A DNA stretch of 26,088 bases from Daldinia sp. FL1419 (lineage: Eukaryota; Ascomycota; Sordariomycetes; Xylariales; Hypoxylaceae), in the NCBI GenBank assembly GCA_025201765.1, contig MU623618.1, positions 1 through 26,088 on the forward strand, in the 5' to 3' direction. Under the pieces are notes generated by a model. That model worked only from the letters and a program-made list of their open reading frames with translations, was not told the origin of the DNA and did no database searches. Numbering within the stretch: position 1 is the stretch's first letter; each line of letters opens with the position of its first letter. Positions 1 to 11,065 of this stretch are shown in pieces. The position numbers and the translations under genes are program-made.

Positions 1-411
1 AATTATTATTTTTTATTAAATTAATATATTATATATTTTAAATTATAAAATTCCTTTATTAAATAATATATTAAATTTTTTTATATTTAATATTTCATAT
101 AATTTTTTTATAATAATAATTTTTCTTATTATATATAATTAAAAAATTAAAATTAAATTATTTTATTCTTTATTATTAAAATATAAAATATTAATATATA
201 AAAGATTGTTAATATATATAAAATCTTCTTTTAAGATTATTTTATAATTATTTAGATTAAATATGGATTTAAATAATTGTATTTGGAGTTCCTTAATGGG
301 TATTAAGTTATTTTTAAATTAAATATAAGGTTTAATATAGGAATTTCAGAATATAGATATTCTTCCAAATATATTAGATATTATAATAACATTTTTATTA
401 ATAATTATAAT
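1..411 (-). pseudogene. Copia-2 gag-pol remnant, distal part: end of integrase to start of reverse transcriptase (runs off the window)
   Basis: Reading the minus strand, the frame whose codons begin at positions of the class 346-348 gives ISIF*NSYIKPYI at 358-322. This matches the 'TTFRSTxVKPYL' end of the integrase region of fungal Ty1/copia polyproteins, with the Arg codon CGA turned into TGA. Towards the left edge the same frame reads KKFNILFNKGILQFKIYN, which fits the 'KEIxxLIxxGVFxFExYD' segment just before the copia reverse transcriptase. The piece continues the polyprotein at 6982-9920; the two are separated only by Copia-1. The reading phase is off by one base across the excised insertion, so a small indel lies near the junction. 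The rest of the reverse transcriptase and RNase H should lie to the left of position 1. The family assignment is from remembered motifs, with no search run. Confidence 0.72.
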
Positions 412-416
412 AATTT
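412..416. repeat. Target-site duplication of Copia-1, left copy (AATTT)
   Basis: AATTT directly precedes the TGTTGG start of the left LTR and is repeated exactly at 6977-6981 directly after the right LTR. Five base pairs is the usual duplication for Ty1/copia integrases. The match fixes both ends of the element. Confidence 0.85.
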
Positions 417-592
417 TGTTGGCAGGAAGGAGCTCTATAGCACCTACCTGGCTTATTATGTAATTAGAGTACGTACCAGGGCTAAGCCTAAATCCCCACT
501 TAAAATAGATTAATCTATAAATTTTTTAATTTTTAGATAGTTTTATTTATTTATTAAATATAATAATATATTATAATTTAATAATTCTTTTA
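417..592 (+). repeat. Copia-1 5' LTR (176 bp)
   Basis: It starts TGTTGG and ends in TA, which is taken to be a mutated CA. The first ~80 bases keep an unusually high G+C content for this window (GGCAGGAAGGAGCTCTATAG and on). It aligns base for base with 6801-6976. The best conserved blocks are CACCTACYT.. near the start and the CTAARTCCCCACTTAAAAT block around 487-507. Confidence 0.9.
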
Positions 593-1507
593 TAATAATA
601 TTTTATTTAAAAATAAAAATTTTAATAATTATAATAATTATTATATAATATTTTTAATATCATTTAATATAAAATTAAATTTTAATAAAATTAAAATAAT
701 TAATATAAGTTAAAGAAAATTTAAAAGTACAAGAATTGTAGGGATATTAAATAAATTATAAATGTGTATAATATGGTTAAAAGAATAGTAGAGTATAATT
801 ATTATTAATTTATAAAATAATTTAAAAAAATAAAAGAAATTATTAAATAAATTTATAATTGAATAAATTAAATTATATTTGAAATTTAAATAATATAAAA
901 GAATGATAAAAAAAGTTAAAATAAATTTTAATATTAATATGACTTAATAAAATAATAATAATAAATTTATTAAAATTTTTATGTATAAATTTTAAAATAT
1001 ATTTTATATAATAAAAAATAATTTAAATAAAATGGTTAATTATTAAGTCAGAATTGAAAAAGAATTTAGAAAAATAAAAAAATTGTAAATATTAATTTGT
1101 AATATATTTAATATTTTTTTAAAAAATAATTTACCTATATTGTTTCTAATTTTATTATTAATAAAGTAAATTAATAAAGAATTTTTTTATAAAAATAATA
1201 AATGTTAATTATTATATAAATTAAAATAATTAAATTTAATTAATTAATTATTATTAATGTTTTGCCTGGTAGATAAGAAAGTTAGTAAAATAATAATTAA
1301 ATTTATAATATTTATAAAGTAAGAGAGTCTTTTTTAAATTTTTAATAAAATATCATATAAAGAAAAAATAAAAAAAATAATTTGAAAAAGTAAAGAAATT
1401 AAAATTAAAAAAGAAAAATAAATTTGAAAGGTTATTTTTAATAATTTTATCATAATAAATAATAATTCCAATTTATTAAATTTATTATTAAATTTATTAA
1501 ATTTATT
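593..1507. other. Copia-1 leader, first part: no gene seen
   Basis: This is AT-rich DNA between the left LTR and the nested retroposon. It should contain the primer-binding site immediately after 592, but the sequence there is a run of TAATAATATTTT and no tRNA complement is visible. I see no ghost frame with recognisable motifs. The only less-decayed words are TTTTGCCTGGTAG near 1260 and AAGTCAGAATTG near 1045. Confidence 0.6.
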
Positions 1508-1521
1508 AAATAAATTAAATA
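1508..1521. repeat. 14-bp target-site duplication of the nested retroposon, left copy
   Basis: AAATAAATTAAATA lies immediately before the first retroposon base and is repeated exactly at 2078-2091 immediately after its A-rich tail. A 14-bp duplication is the length expected for target-primed (LINE-machinery) insertion. It is too long for an LTR element or most DNA transposons. The sequence is low-complexity AT, so part of the match could be chance; its position exactly at both homology boundaries argues against that. Confidence 0.72.
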
Positions 1522-2077
1522 GCATACAAGGAGGACTGAGGTTAGCCGGGAAGGGCCACGGGTTGGCAGCACCGTTTTGAGCCATTTTGGAAAGTAAATA
1601 TAATATTGTGGTATTGAAAAGAGGGTTGTAAAAGTAAGAATGGGTAATGGCTTTTCATAGAGATGTAAAGTCATTCACATATATTTATACCTTGTACAAA
1701 CCGCACACACCCCAGCCCTCCCCCAGAACAACCTCTTTGCAATGCAACAACGCTTTTATTAATTATTGAAAAAAATAATGAAGCCATTTTGGACCTCATC
1801 GTCGCCCCACACCCGGGCCGCTGCCACATCACTTCATGCAGCTGGCATTATAACGTATAAAATGTTTTTCCATATTAAGGTCTAATCATTTCTATTGGAA
1901 GGTAAGTTCCAATAAGAATATAAGGTGAAGCCAAAGTTATAACAACGTAGCTTGTTCGGATAGGCGGCGGGTAGGTTTTCTCCGGAACACGGTTCCTACC
2001 CGGAACAAATACCAAGAGATGGACCGGATACCTGTAATATATTCTAGGTAAATCGGGGTAATAATAAATAAATAATA
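1522..2077 (+). mobile_element. Nested non-LTR retroposon (SINE-like or 5'-truncated LINE), copy 1, least decayed
   Basis: This 556-bp segment is markedly richer in G+C than its surroundings and still holds CpG-containing words such as GGGCCGCTGCC and TCCGGAACACGG. Its limits are set by homology to 18496-19060 and, inverted, to 19100-19605, and by a perfect 14-bp duplication. It ends in a simple A/T tail built on TAATAATAAATAAATAAT, typical of a target-primed retroposon. No coding frame is seen. Near the 3' end is an 8-bp-stem hairpin (1968-2002). I find no convincing RNA polymerase III A and B boxes, so whether it is a SINE or the 3' end of a LINE is open. Compared with this copy, copies 2 and 3 differ mainly by C-to-T and G-to-A, so copy 1 is either the youngest or was spared from RIP. 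It lies in the leader of Copia-1. Confidence 0.78.
1968..2002 (+). other. Hairpin near the 3' end of the retroposon
   Basis: CGGGTAGG at 1968-1975 pairs perfectly with CCTACCCG at 1995-2002 around a 19-nt loop containing TCCGGAACACGG. A second CCGGAACA follows directly at 2000-2007. Stem-loops near the 3' end are commonly the recognition element for the LINE reverse transcriptase that mobilises a retroposon; that role here is inference. In the decayed copies the stem is weakened (around 18946-18980). Confidence 0.5.
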
Positions 2078-2091
2078 AAATAAATTAAATA
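2078..2091. repeat. 14-bp target-site duplication of the nested retroposon, right copy
   Basis: It is an exact repeat of 1508-1521 and follows directly after the A-rich tail of the retroposon. Confidence 0.72.
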
Positions 2092-2339
2092 AAAATGGGC
2101 GTAAATTATTAAATAATAATTTAAAATTAGAAAATAATAAGGCCTTAATTTTTAATAATCTAATTCTATTATTTTCAAAGAAGAAGAAAAATAAAAAAGT
2201 AAAGAAAAATTTATAATTAAAATAATAATCTTTTAAACCAATTAATATAAAAATTATATTAAAATAAAAGAAATTTAATTTTTTATTAAATAAAAATAAT
2301 TATTTAAAGGGTTAATTAAATTAACTAATATATAAGGAA

Positions 2340-5300
2340 ATGTTTATATTATTATTTAAAAAAATTAATTATATTGAAAAAATGAAACTAACTGTAATAA
2401 ATAAGTTGTAAATAATATAAATAATTATAAAAACATATAAATATAATTTACTTAACCTAATCATTAATATATAAAAAGGTATAAAAATTTTAAAATTATT
2501 AAATTACATTTATACTTCTATAAATAAGGCCTAATAATAAAAATTTTAATTAATATTTATTATAATAAACTATAATGGAAAAGATTTTATTTAATATAAT
2601 TTAAAATAGTAATAAGTTATATGTAGTGTACAAAAAGCTAGCATACCTTTTACCCCAAAGCAAAAGGTAATAATATTCTTAAATAACTATAAAAAGAAAA
2701 TTAAAGAATAGGTTAAGATAATTTGTAAAATTATATATCTTTAAAAAAATCATATGATTATAGAAGTAATTAATAATTTCATTAATAAATTTAAAGCTAA
2801 AATTAACTTAAAAAATTATAATTCCAATTTAATCCATAACATAAAGAAAAATTTAAAAAAATGGGGTAAGAAATTCCCTAAAAAACCGAAAATTCTTAAT
2901 AATAAACCTACATAAAATAATCAAAAAAGTCTTTTTTACTATAAATATAATAAATATAATTATTTTAAAAAGGATTATAAAAAAAATATTAATAATTAAA
3001 ATGTTATTCAAAATATTAATTAAACCTAAATAAATTAAACTCTATAATTACCTATTAAATTAAATTAATATATAAACTTAAATAATAACATTTATATAAT
3101 TAAGGTTAATAAAAATATATTGAAATTAATGATTATAATATATAATAAAAAATATTTAAAAATTGACCTAATATATAATATGTAAAGTTTTATAGTAACT
3201 CTAATAAAGAATATGGTAATTGGAGGAGGTTATAAAGTATATTATCATTCCCTACCTAAAATATATAAATTATTATTTAATATAAAAATTAATATACATA
3301 TCATAAATAATCTGAACAATTTTTTCCCTAATACAATAATTAATATTAATGACAAAAAATACATTATAAATACCGGAATAAAACTTATATCAATTATATA
3401 AATAAAAATAATTATTTATAAATTTTATGAGAAGGATAATAATGCTATTAAAATAATATTAAAATATGTATTTTTCATCAAAGGTTTTCCCTTTAAAATC
3501 TTCTTTAAGGAACTCTTATATAAAACAAACAATTAAATAAATAATTAATATATATAGAACATTAATAAAACAATTTTAATAATTTTAAATATATAAAAAT
3601 AAAAATTTTATTTTTGGTAATATAATAAATTAAAGCCAGTGGTAATATTGCTATTAAAATAATAGGAATATATGTTAAAAATAAATATAAAAAATGATAA
3701 TTGAAGATTAGAAAGGGTAATTAAATCTTTTAAATTATTAAAATTATTAAAATTAATTAATAAAATAAAAGATAAATTAATCTTTTAATATTATTAATTA
3801 TATTATCCTAATATAAATAAAATAAAATAAATTATTAATAAATTTATAAATATTGATCTAAATTAAAAAATAATTAAAAACTTATTATATATTACTTATA
3901 ATTAAGTGAAAATAATAAAAATACCTTTAAAAAATTTTTAAGAATAAGTAAATTACGTAAATAAAATAACCTAATATAATATAAGCTCCTTATAATTCAC
4001 TTCCATTAAAAAAAACAAATATTTTATATTAATAATTAATAATAATAATTCATGGTACCAATTTATAATATATAAAATAAAAAACAAAATAGTAATAATT
4101 ATTATTAAATATCTTACATATCTATATAAAATATTTTAAATCTTCCTTAACCAAATTAACAACTTCTAACATCAAATAAAGATCCTATAAATTAATGGTA
4201 AATAAGAATTTAATATAAATCAATTAAAAATTTTCTAAAAAAAAAATATGGAATTAATTTTATCTACATTATATAATTAATACTAAAATAATATAATAAA
4301 AAAGGGTATACATTTCTTATAAAATAAAATACAAATTATATATATTAAAATAAAAATACCTACCTATTTTTAAAATTCTATCCTAAAAATAATTGTATAT
4401 GTTATTAATAGAACCAAAATATTTATTTATAAGGGTATTATACCATTTAAACAATATAAAAGTTATTTAAAATTTAAAAAAGACTATAAGCTAAACAATA
4501 TATATTTAAGAATCTTTAAAAGCCATTATTTTACCTTAATTAATCCAAATAATAAAACTATAATAGCTAAAAAATTCAAAACATGTAGTGTAAAGGTTAT
4601 TTTCTTAGGTTATTATAGAAAATGTAATTATATTATATGGTTCTTAAAAGGAAATAGATTTTTGATAATATTGTATATTATTTTCTATAAGTATTTTGGA
4701 AACAATAATAATGTTCCAAACTTGAGAGATATTATTAGGTCATTTCTTAAACATATACAAAAACATTTTCGTCATAGAAAAGCAGTTAAGGCTTTTAAGG
4801 TTAGTATATGAAACACTAATAATAATGTTATAAATAAGGATATTATTAATAAAAAAATAGGTTAAATTAAGAAAAAAAGAAGTTAATTTAAGAAAATTAT
4901 CCTGGACTTATATATTTATTAAATTCTAAATAAAATTAATAATATTTTTATAATTATTATAAATTAAAAAGATATATTTAATAATTTTTTATTATTATAT
5001 TTAAATGTTATTTAAGAGGGTGTTGCAGATGTTTTTATATGTATTAAGGTATTTCTTAAAAAATTTAAATAAATTAAAAAAGATGATTTTGTATAAGAAT
5101 ATTTTATTGGTATAATTATATGGGATGAGGTATTTTAAATTAATGAAAATGATTTAATAATTAAAAAAATTATAATTAATGATAATTAGGATTTATGGTT
5201 TAAAATAATTTTTAAAAAGATTTAAGAGAATTTTGAATATAAAATGTTTAATTTTAGGAAATTATAAAATATTGTTTATAAATATTTAATAAATAATAAA

Positions 5301-6767
5301 TGAATATTAAAAAAAAAATTTTTATTAATAGGTTTATTAAATAAATATAAGGTGTATATTTGTGTATAAGGATTTATATAATAAAAAAATATTGATTATA
5401 ATGAAATAATTGTTATAATTGTTTATATGGTGTTATGGCAAATATTGATGATATTTGTAGCTCTTAATAACTGATATATTATTTAAATTAATTTTATAAT
5501 TGCATATTTAAATGGTAATTTGGTAGAGGATATTTTTATGAAAATTTTTTTATTTTTGAAAGAATATTTTGAAAAGTTCTTAAATGAAGTGGATAAATAT
5601 AAGTATGTATTTAATAAGATTATTAAATTTATAAATCTTTTATATGGTTTAAAATAAGTTGATGCAGTATGGTAGAGATGTGTATATGTATTATTAGTTA
5701 AGAGAAGATATATGCTATTAATATTAAATAATATAGTATATATGAATAAAGATATAAGAGATATAATAGTCTTATATGTAAACGATTTTTTATTTTATGG
5801 ATTGAATATTAAACGCTTTTTGGCACTAACAATAAATATTAAGGAAAATATACCTATTATGGATTTGGAAATTATAGATTAGTTTTTTAGAATTAAAATT
5901 ATGTATTTCTTTTTTATAAGAGATGTTTGTTTTAATTAAAAATAATATATTATAAAAATATTAAAAAATACCAAATTAAAAAAAGAAAAAGCAGTATTAA
6001 TATCATTTAATCCCAGAGGAAAAGAAACTATTTAGATATATGGTTTAGAAAATATTACTAATATAAATAAAGTTTTTGAATATACTTCCCTTATTAGAAA
6101 AGTGAATTTTTTAGTATGTATCATAAAGTTTAATATTAATTTTATAATATTTATATAAATTTATTTTATATGTAATTTTATAGAAACTTATTTAATTAAT
6201 ATTAAATAAATAATAAAATATTTAAGAGGTATAATAAAATAAAATGGATACTATTATAAGTTAAATAATAATTATTTATATTATATATATAATTTATTGG
6301 GGTTATATAATATTATAAATATAAATTATATTTTTAATCTTATTATAAAAAAATTAATTATGGGATATATATTCTTTATGGTTGGGTTATTAATATTTTG
6401 GTACATTAAACTTTAACCTATTATAATAAAAAGTTTTGGCAAAATTAAATATATTACCTTGGGTAATATAGTAGTTGATATTGTATAAATATAGAACTTT
6501 TTTAAAAAATTAGGATTTATATTGCCAAAATCTATTACGATATTATGCAATAATATGGTAACAATAATTTGGATTAAAGAATTAGTGGTAAATTGTTAAA
6601 AGAAATATATTTGGAAGGAATACCATTATATTAAATAAGAAGTAAATAATGGTAATATTACATTAAAATATATATCAAAAAAAGAAAACCTTATAAACAA
6701 CTTTATAAAACCATTTAAAAAAAATGAATATCATAAATTTATAAAATTATTAAAATTAAAAAATTAA
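2340..6767 (+). pseudogene. Copia-1 gag-pol polyprotein ghost frame (about 1475 codons)
   Basis: One frame (codon starts divisible by 3) carries all recognisable motifs in order with no frameshift. The gag zinc knuckle at 2937-2978 reads YYKYNKYNYFKKDY, the CX2CX4HX4C pattern with all three Cys and the His read as Tyr. A protease active-site candidate, YIINTGIK (D-T-G mutated to N-T-G), is near 3360-3385. The integrase CX2C..GK..PF block is at 3888-3929. The reverse-transcriptase LYGLK followed by a Gln stop is at 5640-5657, and the catalytic YVDD reads YVND at 5775-5786. RNase H pieces MGYIFFMVG and IKL*PIIIKS lie near 6360-6435. The C-terminal KENLINNFIKPFKKNEYHKF (for 'ENLADxxTKPL') starts at 6681. 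TAA TAA ends the frame at 6765-6770. The start is uncertain: the ATG at 2340 is in frame, another lies at 2382, and RIP may have destroyed the original. Many internal stops (TAA/TAG for Gln/Trp) make it non-functional. Confidence 0.9.
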
Positions 6768-6800
6768 TAATAATTTCAATATAATATTTCTATAAAAATA

Positions 6801-6976
6801 TGTTAACAAAAAGGAACTTTATAACACCTACTTAACTTATTATATAATTAAAATATATATTAGGGTTAAGCCTAAGTCCCCACTTAAAATAAATTCACCC
6901 ATAAATTTTTTAATTCCTAAATAACTCTATTTACTTACCAAATACAACAATGTATCACAATCCAATAATTCCTTTA
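6801..6976 (+). repeat. Copia-1 3' LTR (176 bp)
   Basis: It starts TGTTAACAAAAAGGAAC and ends CCTTTA just before the AATTT duplication. Its length equals that of the 5' LTR. It has mainly G-to-A changes relative to the 5' copy in its first 80 bases, while the 5' copy has more C-to-T changes in its distal half, so the two copies were mutated independently. The purine tract expected just upstream (6768-6800) is not recognisable. Confidence 0.9.
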
Positions 6977-6981
6977 AATTT
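6977..6981. repeat. Target-site duplication of Copia-1, right copy (AATTT)
   Basis: It is an exact match to 412-416 and directly follows the right LTR. Confidence 0.85.
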
Positions 6982-9920
6982 TATATAAATCCTTTTATCT
7001 ATCTTTTTCTTAATAAATAAAAATATAAATAACATCTTTATAATATTAAGGTTTTTATAAATATTAAATATATTTTAAATAAAATATTATAATTTAATTT
7101 TTTTAATTTTAATTATAATCTTTTATATTATTTAGATATAATAAATTTAAATAAATATAAATAATGAATTTATGTTAATTTAAGGATGAATATTAAAGAT
7201 AAATAATATAAGAATAAATTTCTTAAAATTGGTTATATTATTAATTACCTTTATAACCATTTATAATTATAATATTTTTAAATTAAAATTTTAGAATTTA
7301 TCTATAATTATTTTATAAGTTTGGTGGATTAGATTATAATACCCTTTTATTTTATTAATAAATTAATATATTTTAATTAATATCTAATAATATATAATTT
7401 TAATAATATATATTTTATTTTAAAATTTTAAATTATTAAAATTTATTCTTATATTATAAGAGATAATATTTAGAAGGTTAAAATAGATATTAATCTAATA
7501 TTTTTTTAATATTTTCTATATTTTTTTAATTATAATACCTTTTATAAATTATATTATTTAAAAGTTAATGATAATATTAATTATATGTAAAATTAATTAT
7601 TTTTCTAAATATATAATATTAATAATTATTTTATAATTAAAATTTATATTAGGGTCCTTAAGGGTAAATTTAAATTTTTATAAAATATTACCTTTAATTT
7701 AATAATAATAACAAAATTTATTAATTTTTTTAATATTATTTATATTAATATTATAATTAGTTTTATCTAGGAAATTATAAAGTTTTTTAATTGTAAAATA
7801 ATTAAAATAAATATGTAAATATTATAGCTCCATTTTTGTAAAATAAATAATATTATTTAAATAAAATTAAAGATATCTTTATTTATATTTAATATTAATT
7901 ATTATATTATTTTTATATATTTATTAATTAGTAATATTATTAAAATATATTTTTAAATAATTTATATTTTTAATTGAAAAAAGGAATGGTATATTTGATT
8001 TTATTATATGCAAATTTATGTCATTAAATAAGGTATTAATTGTAATAATATCTAATAATTTGATAAAAAATCCATTTTTAAACCTAATATTGGCTTCTCT
8101 AATATAAATATAGTTTATTTTAAGTTTTTGATTAGGATATTTATTAATAAGAATAAGGTATTATTCTTTATTTATTATTAGAATATGGGTAATTATAATA
8201 TCTGGTATGATACATTAAAATATAATTTTTATATATTAATTTAAAATAAAGATAATATTAGTTTTTTTGGTTATTAAAGGGATAGAAATTATGATATAAT
8301 AATAGAATATTTGATTAAATAAGTATGTTATTATTATAAACTATATATCCTTATTATTTTCCAATTTTAAAATTATATTATAAATATTATTATCCTCTTA
8401 TTCTAAACTTTAATCTTCAAATCCTTCATAATTTACCAAAAAAATCATATAATTCTTTTTAAATATACCACATTTAGCCTTCCAATTTTTTCTAACTTTC
8501 TTATAATTAGCTTCTAAATATTTAATAAATTAATAACTTTCTTTTTTATATACCCAATATTTACATTTTTAAATCTTTTTAAATTATTTAAAAATATATT
8601 TTTCATTTTTATTATTTTTATAATATTTTCTATTAATATAATTATTATAAATTTCCTTATTATTATCTTTATTAATATTATTAATTACAAATTATTATAA
8701 TATTTTTATAATTTTATAATTTTAAAAAAATATTTAAAATTTGTTGGCTAAAGTTATAATTATTTTTAATAATTTAAAAAATATATTTTAAAATTATAAT
8801 ACACCTTAATATACTTTATAAACAATTATAATAAGTTATAATTTTCTTTTATAATCAAAATCAAATATTTTTTAATATAATTATAATCTATCAAATAAAA
8901 TTTATAATATTTTTATATTTATCTTCCCCTAACTTTACTTTTCTACTTTAACATTAAAGAAAATAGTATTTATTTAATCTTAATAATATTAGTTTTTATT
9001 TTTTATAATATTAAAATAATATTATAAGGTAAAATATATATTAATAAAGTATTAATATTAAAAAATATCATATAAAAAATATAAAAATATTTTTTTTATT
9101 AATATTAATAAAAACATAATATAAAATTATAATAAATATATATCTACTATAAAATATATTTTTAAAAAAAACCTAAACTTATTTTCAAAAATATTATATA
9201 ATTTTTTAATATAATTATTATCAATATTCCAAATTTTTTTAAAATATTCTACAATAATAAATAGGTACATTTTATTAAAAATATATTCTAAAAGAACCAT
9301 AAAATAAATTAATATTTATTAATTATTAATAAATATAAAAATTTAACCTTAAAAAACTCCTTCTTATATAAATAATAATATCATTAAAAAAAAAAAACTG
9401 TAACCTTTTACTAATTAATTCCCTTCACCTGCTCCAGCGCCTGAGAATAACGTTATAATTATATATGAACTACTTAATGGCAATCCAGGGGATTTAAAAC
9501 CATTTCCCGGAATTGGAGAAAAGGGTTAGGCTAATACAGGGCTTGCACTGTATCCAAGGTTATAACCTAAATTATATCCCTATTATGCAAGATAAATTAA
9601 ATAAATTAGAAAAGGTGAAAATAATAGTAATTAGGTAAACGCTGGAAATCCCTACTAAGGAAAGGGCCCAGGAGGGACGCTAGGTGCTGTTTAATTTTTT
9701 TATTAAGATTGTTCTAATTAATTAGGAAATCCTTAAGTCCCTTGGAAATTGTAATAAAATCCCATAAAATAAGGATAAAATAATAATTAATATAATAAAA
9801 TTGTGGTTAGGGAAGGAAGGGGTTACAAAATAAATTCCATTTAGGTTGTTGATGAGGTATTGGGAATAAAAAAGGGATTAAGTAATAATAGTTATAAGGT
9901 AAGAGATATATATTGTATAA
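6982..9920 (-). pseudogene. Copia-2 gag-pol remnant, proximal part: gag, protease, integrase
   Basis: Read from about 9920 downwards, one minus-strand frame (codons occupying positions 3n+1 to 3n+3) carries everything. It starts with a Gln/Pro/Gly/Ser-rich gag N-terminus at about 9890-9420, e.g. GYNLGYSASPVLAQPFSPIP. A zinc-finger-like KCKYWVYKKESY follows at 8568-8533, then the acidic EGFEDQSLEQEDNN near 8425-8385. The family's protease-region hallmark 'FHIVxANTPFLLCLxDMD' reads LHIIKSNIPFLFSIKNIN near 8010-7957. The integrase zinc region has KINKFCYYYQIKGN and FKFTLKDPNINFNYKIII (near 7690-7620). The integrase core has YWINIYFNLLNIISYNIRIN for 'CWIDTYLGPPDxIxHDAGKN' (7500-7441), KGYYNLIHQTYKII for 'ERYHxPLRRAYEII' (near 7340-7305), and FNIHPQI for 'FGAYPRM' (7197-7177). 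Copia-1 interrupts it at 6977. The start codon cannot be fixed. I place no LTR for this element. Confidence 0.82.
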
Positions 9921-10605
9921 AGTAAAAAGAATTATAAAGAATAATATTTAATTATTTTGTTTATGTGATTTGATAAGTGGGTATTTATGGGTTATAAGTT
10001 GCTGGTTGTTGTTACTATATAGGTACTGTTATTTAAATAATTATTCTTATATTAGGACGTATTAATCTTTTTTTAATATTAATTATTAATATTTTTTATA
10101 TTAATGTATTAAACTATTTAAATTTTATAATTTCCAATTTATTTAAATTTTATTGTAATAATTTGCCTGCAAATATAAAATTATTAAGTACTTTTATATA
10201 ATTAATATTTAATTTTTTCATATAAATGCCTCTTTATATTAGCATTATTTGTAAAATAATTTTGATTAATTTTGGTATGTTAATAAAATTGTTTATAATA
10301 AATCTTTTAAAATATTCTTTATATTTGATTAATATTTTATTAAATATGTATATATATAAAGAATTTAAATCTGTAATTTCAAAATTTCTTATTATTTATA
10401 ATACCTAAATTATTTTTTGCTTGGAGATTGCATTTGTAAAAATAATACTTATCTATTTTATGATTTTATAATTAAACTAATTAACAAATATCATATCTTA
10501 AAAAGGTAAATATTTTATTAATTTATAAAATATATTTATATTTTTTATTTAAATAGTATCTATATTATTAAATGGGATATAATTTTGTATTTGCGTTGAA
10601 CTTTT
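9921..10605. other. AT-rich stretch, no gene seen
   Basis: This lies upstream of the minus-strand gag of Copia-2, so its leader and 5' LTR are expected here or a little further right, but neither can be delimited because the partner LTR is outside the window. A slightly G-richer patch near 9965-10030 (GGGTATTTATGGGTTATAAG and on) has no assignable role. A 60-codon open frame at 10226-10408 looks like a chance frame. Confidence 0.5.
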
Positions 10606-11065
10606 TAATTAAGATATTATAGGGATAGATGTTAAGTATAATAATAAGGATGGTAATTTGGGAAGATATATATTTTAGAGGTTGGATAATATTGAATAAT
10701 AATTATCTATTATAAGGGTAATTGGAAATATAATATTAATATTGTTTATATTATTACAATAAAGGTTTTTAAATTGTTGTAATAATAACTTTTTTAATTT
10801 TACTAATTTATATTACTAATTATTTAATAATATTAATTAATATTAGTAGGTATATATGTAAAATAAAAATAAAATAATAATAAAGTAAATAAGAATAGGG
10901 GTAAGATTAATATATTGTAATTATTTAAAAAAAAAAGTTATTTAAGAGAGATAAGTAGGAAATCTATCTTTATATAATAATAAATATATAAGTATTTCTT
11001 AGGGATCATATATCAGGTTAAAGACATAAATCATATAACCACCAGTATATTTTTAAGAATGATTT
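10606..11065 (+). pseudogene. Degenerate coding ghost, possibly an endonuclease/phosphatase-type domain
   Basis: In the frame with AAG at 10646-10648 the plus strand reads DIIGIDVKYNNKDGNLGRYI, then RLDNIE**LSIIRVIGN. The frame stays interrupted only by TAA/TAG that could be mutated Gln or Trp codons for roughly 150 codons. The pattern 'GRYI..RL......LSIIrVyGN' resembles the strand just before the 'VYAP' motif of apurinic-type endonuclease domains found in LINE elements. That reading is tentative: the catalytic Asp and His motifs are not identifiable. It may equally be a chance frame or another unrelated element. Confidence 0.28.

Larger units (their letters stand above)
417..6976 (+). mobile_element. 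Copia-1: complete, RIP-degraded Ty1/copia LTR retrotransposon
   Basis: The element is 6560 bp long, with two LTRs of identical length (176 bp) flanked by a perfect AATTT duplication. It carries one gag-pol ghost frame in the order zinc knuckle, protease, integrase, reverse transcriptase, RNase H, which is the order diagnostic of Ty1/copia. The two LTRs differ almost only by C/T and G/A changes, so decay is by transition. The leader between the left LTR and gag is unusually long (593 to about 2339) because a 556-bp retroposon plus its 14-bp duplication sits in it; without these it is about 1.2 kb. The element landed in Copia-2 in the opposite orientation. No primer-binding site or purine tract can be recognised. 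It is certainly inactive, but both ends and the target duplication are intact. Confidence 0.93.

Noticed and set aside
1522..1600. Possible tRNA-like A and B boxes at the retroposon 5' end (GGTTAGCCGGG, GGGTTGGCAGCACC).
   Set aside because: Neither fits the pol III consensus closely enough or at the right spacing to support a tRNA-derived SINE head.
1334..1674. Two overlapping minus-strand open frames of 83 and 74 codons.
   Set aside because: They run across the junction of the nested retroposon and its host leader and show only low-complexity Leu/Ile/Phe/Asn sequence.
3213..3401. A 62-codon plus-strand open frame with an ATG.
   Set aside because: It is simply a stop-free piece of the Copia-1 gag-pol ghost frame around the protease and not a separate gene.
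9422..9920. A plus-strand ghost frame with Gln-type stops (PSPAPAPENN and on) opposite the Copia-2 gag.
   Set aside because: The minus-strand frame is equally free of other stops, is in phase with the downstream Copia-2 zinc finger, protease and integrase motifs, and reads as a Pro/Gln/Gly/Ser-rich gag N-terminus, so it is preferred.
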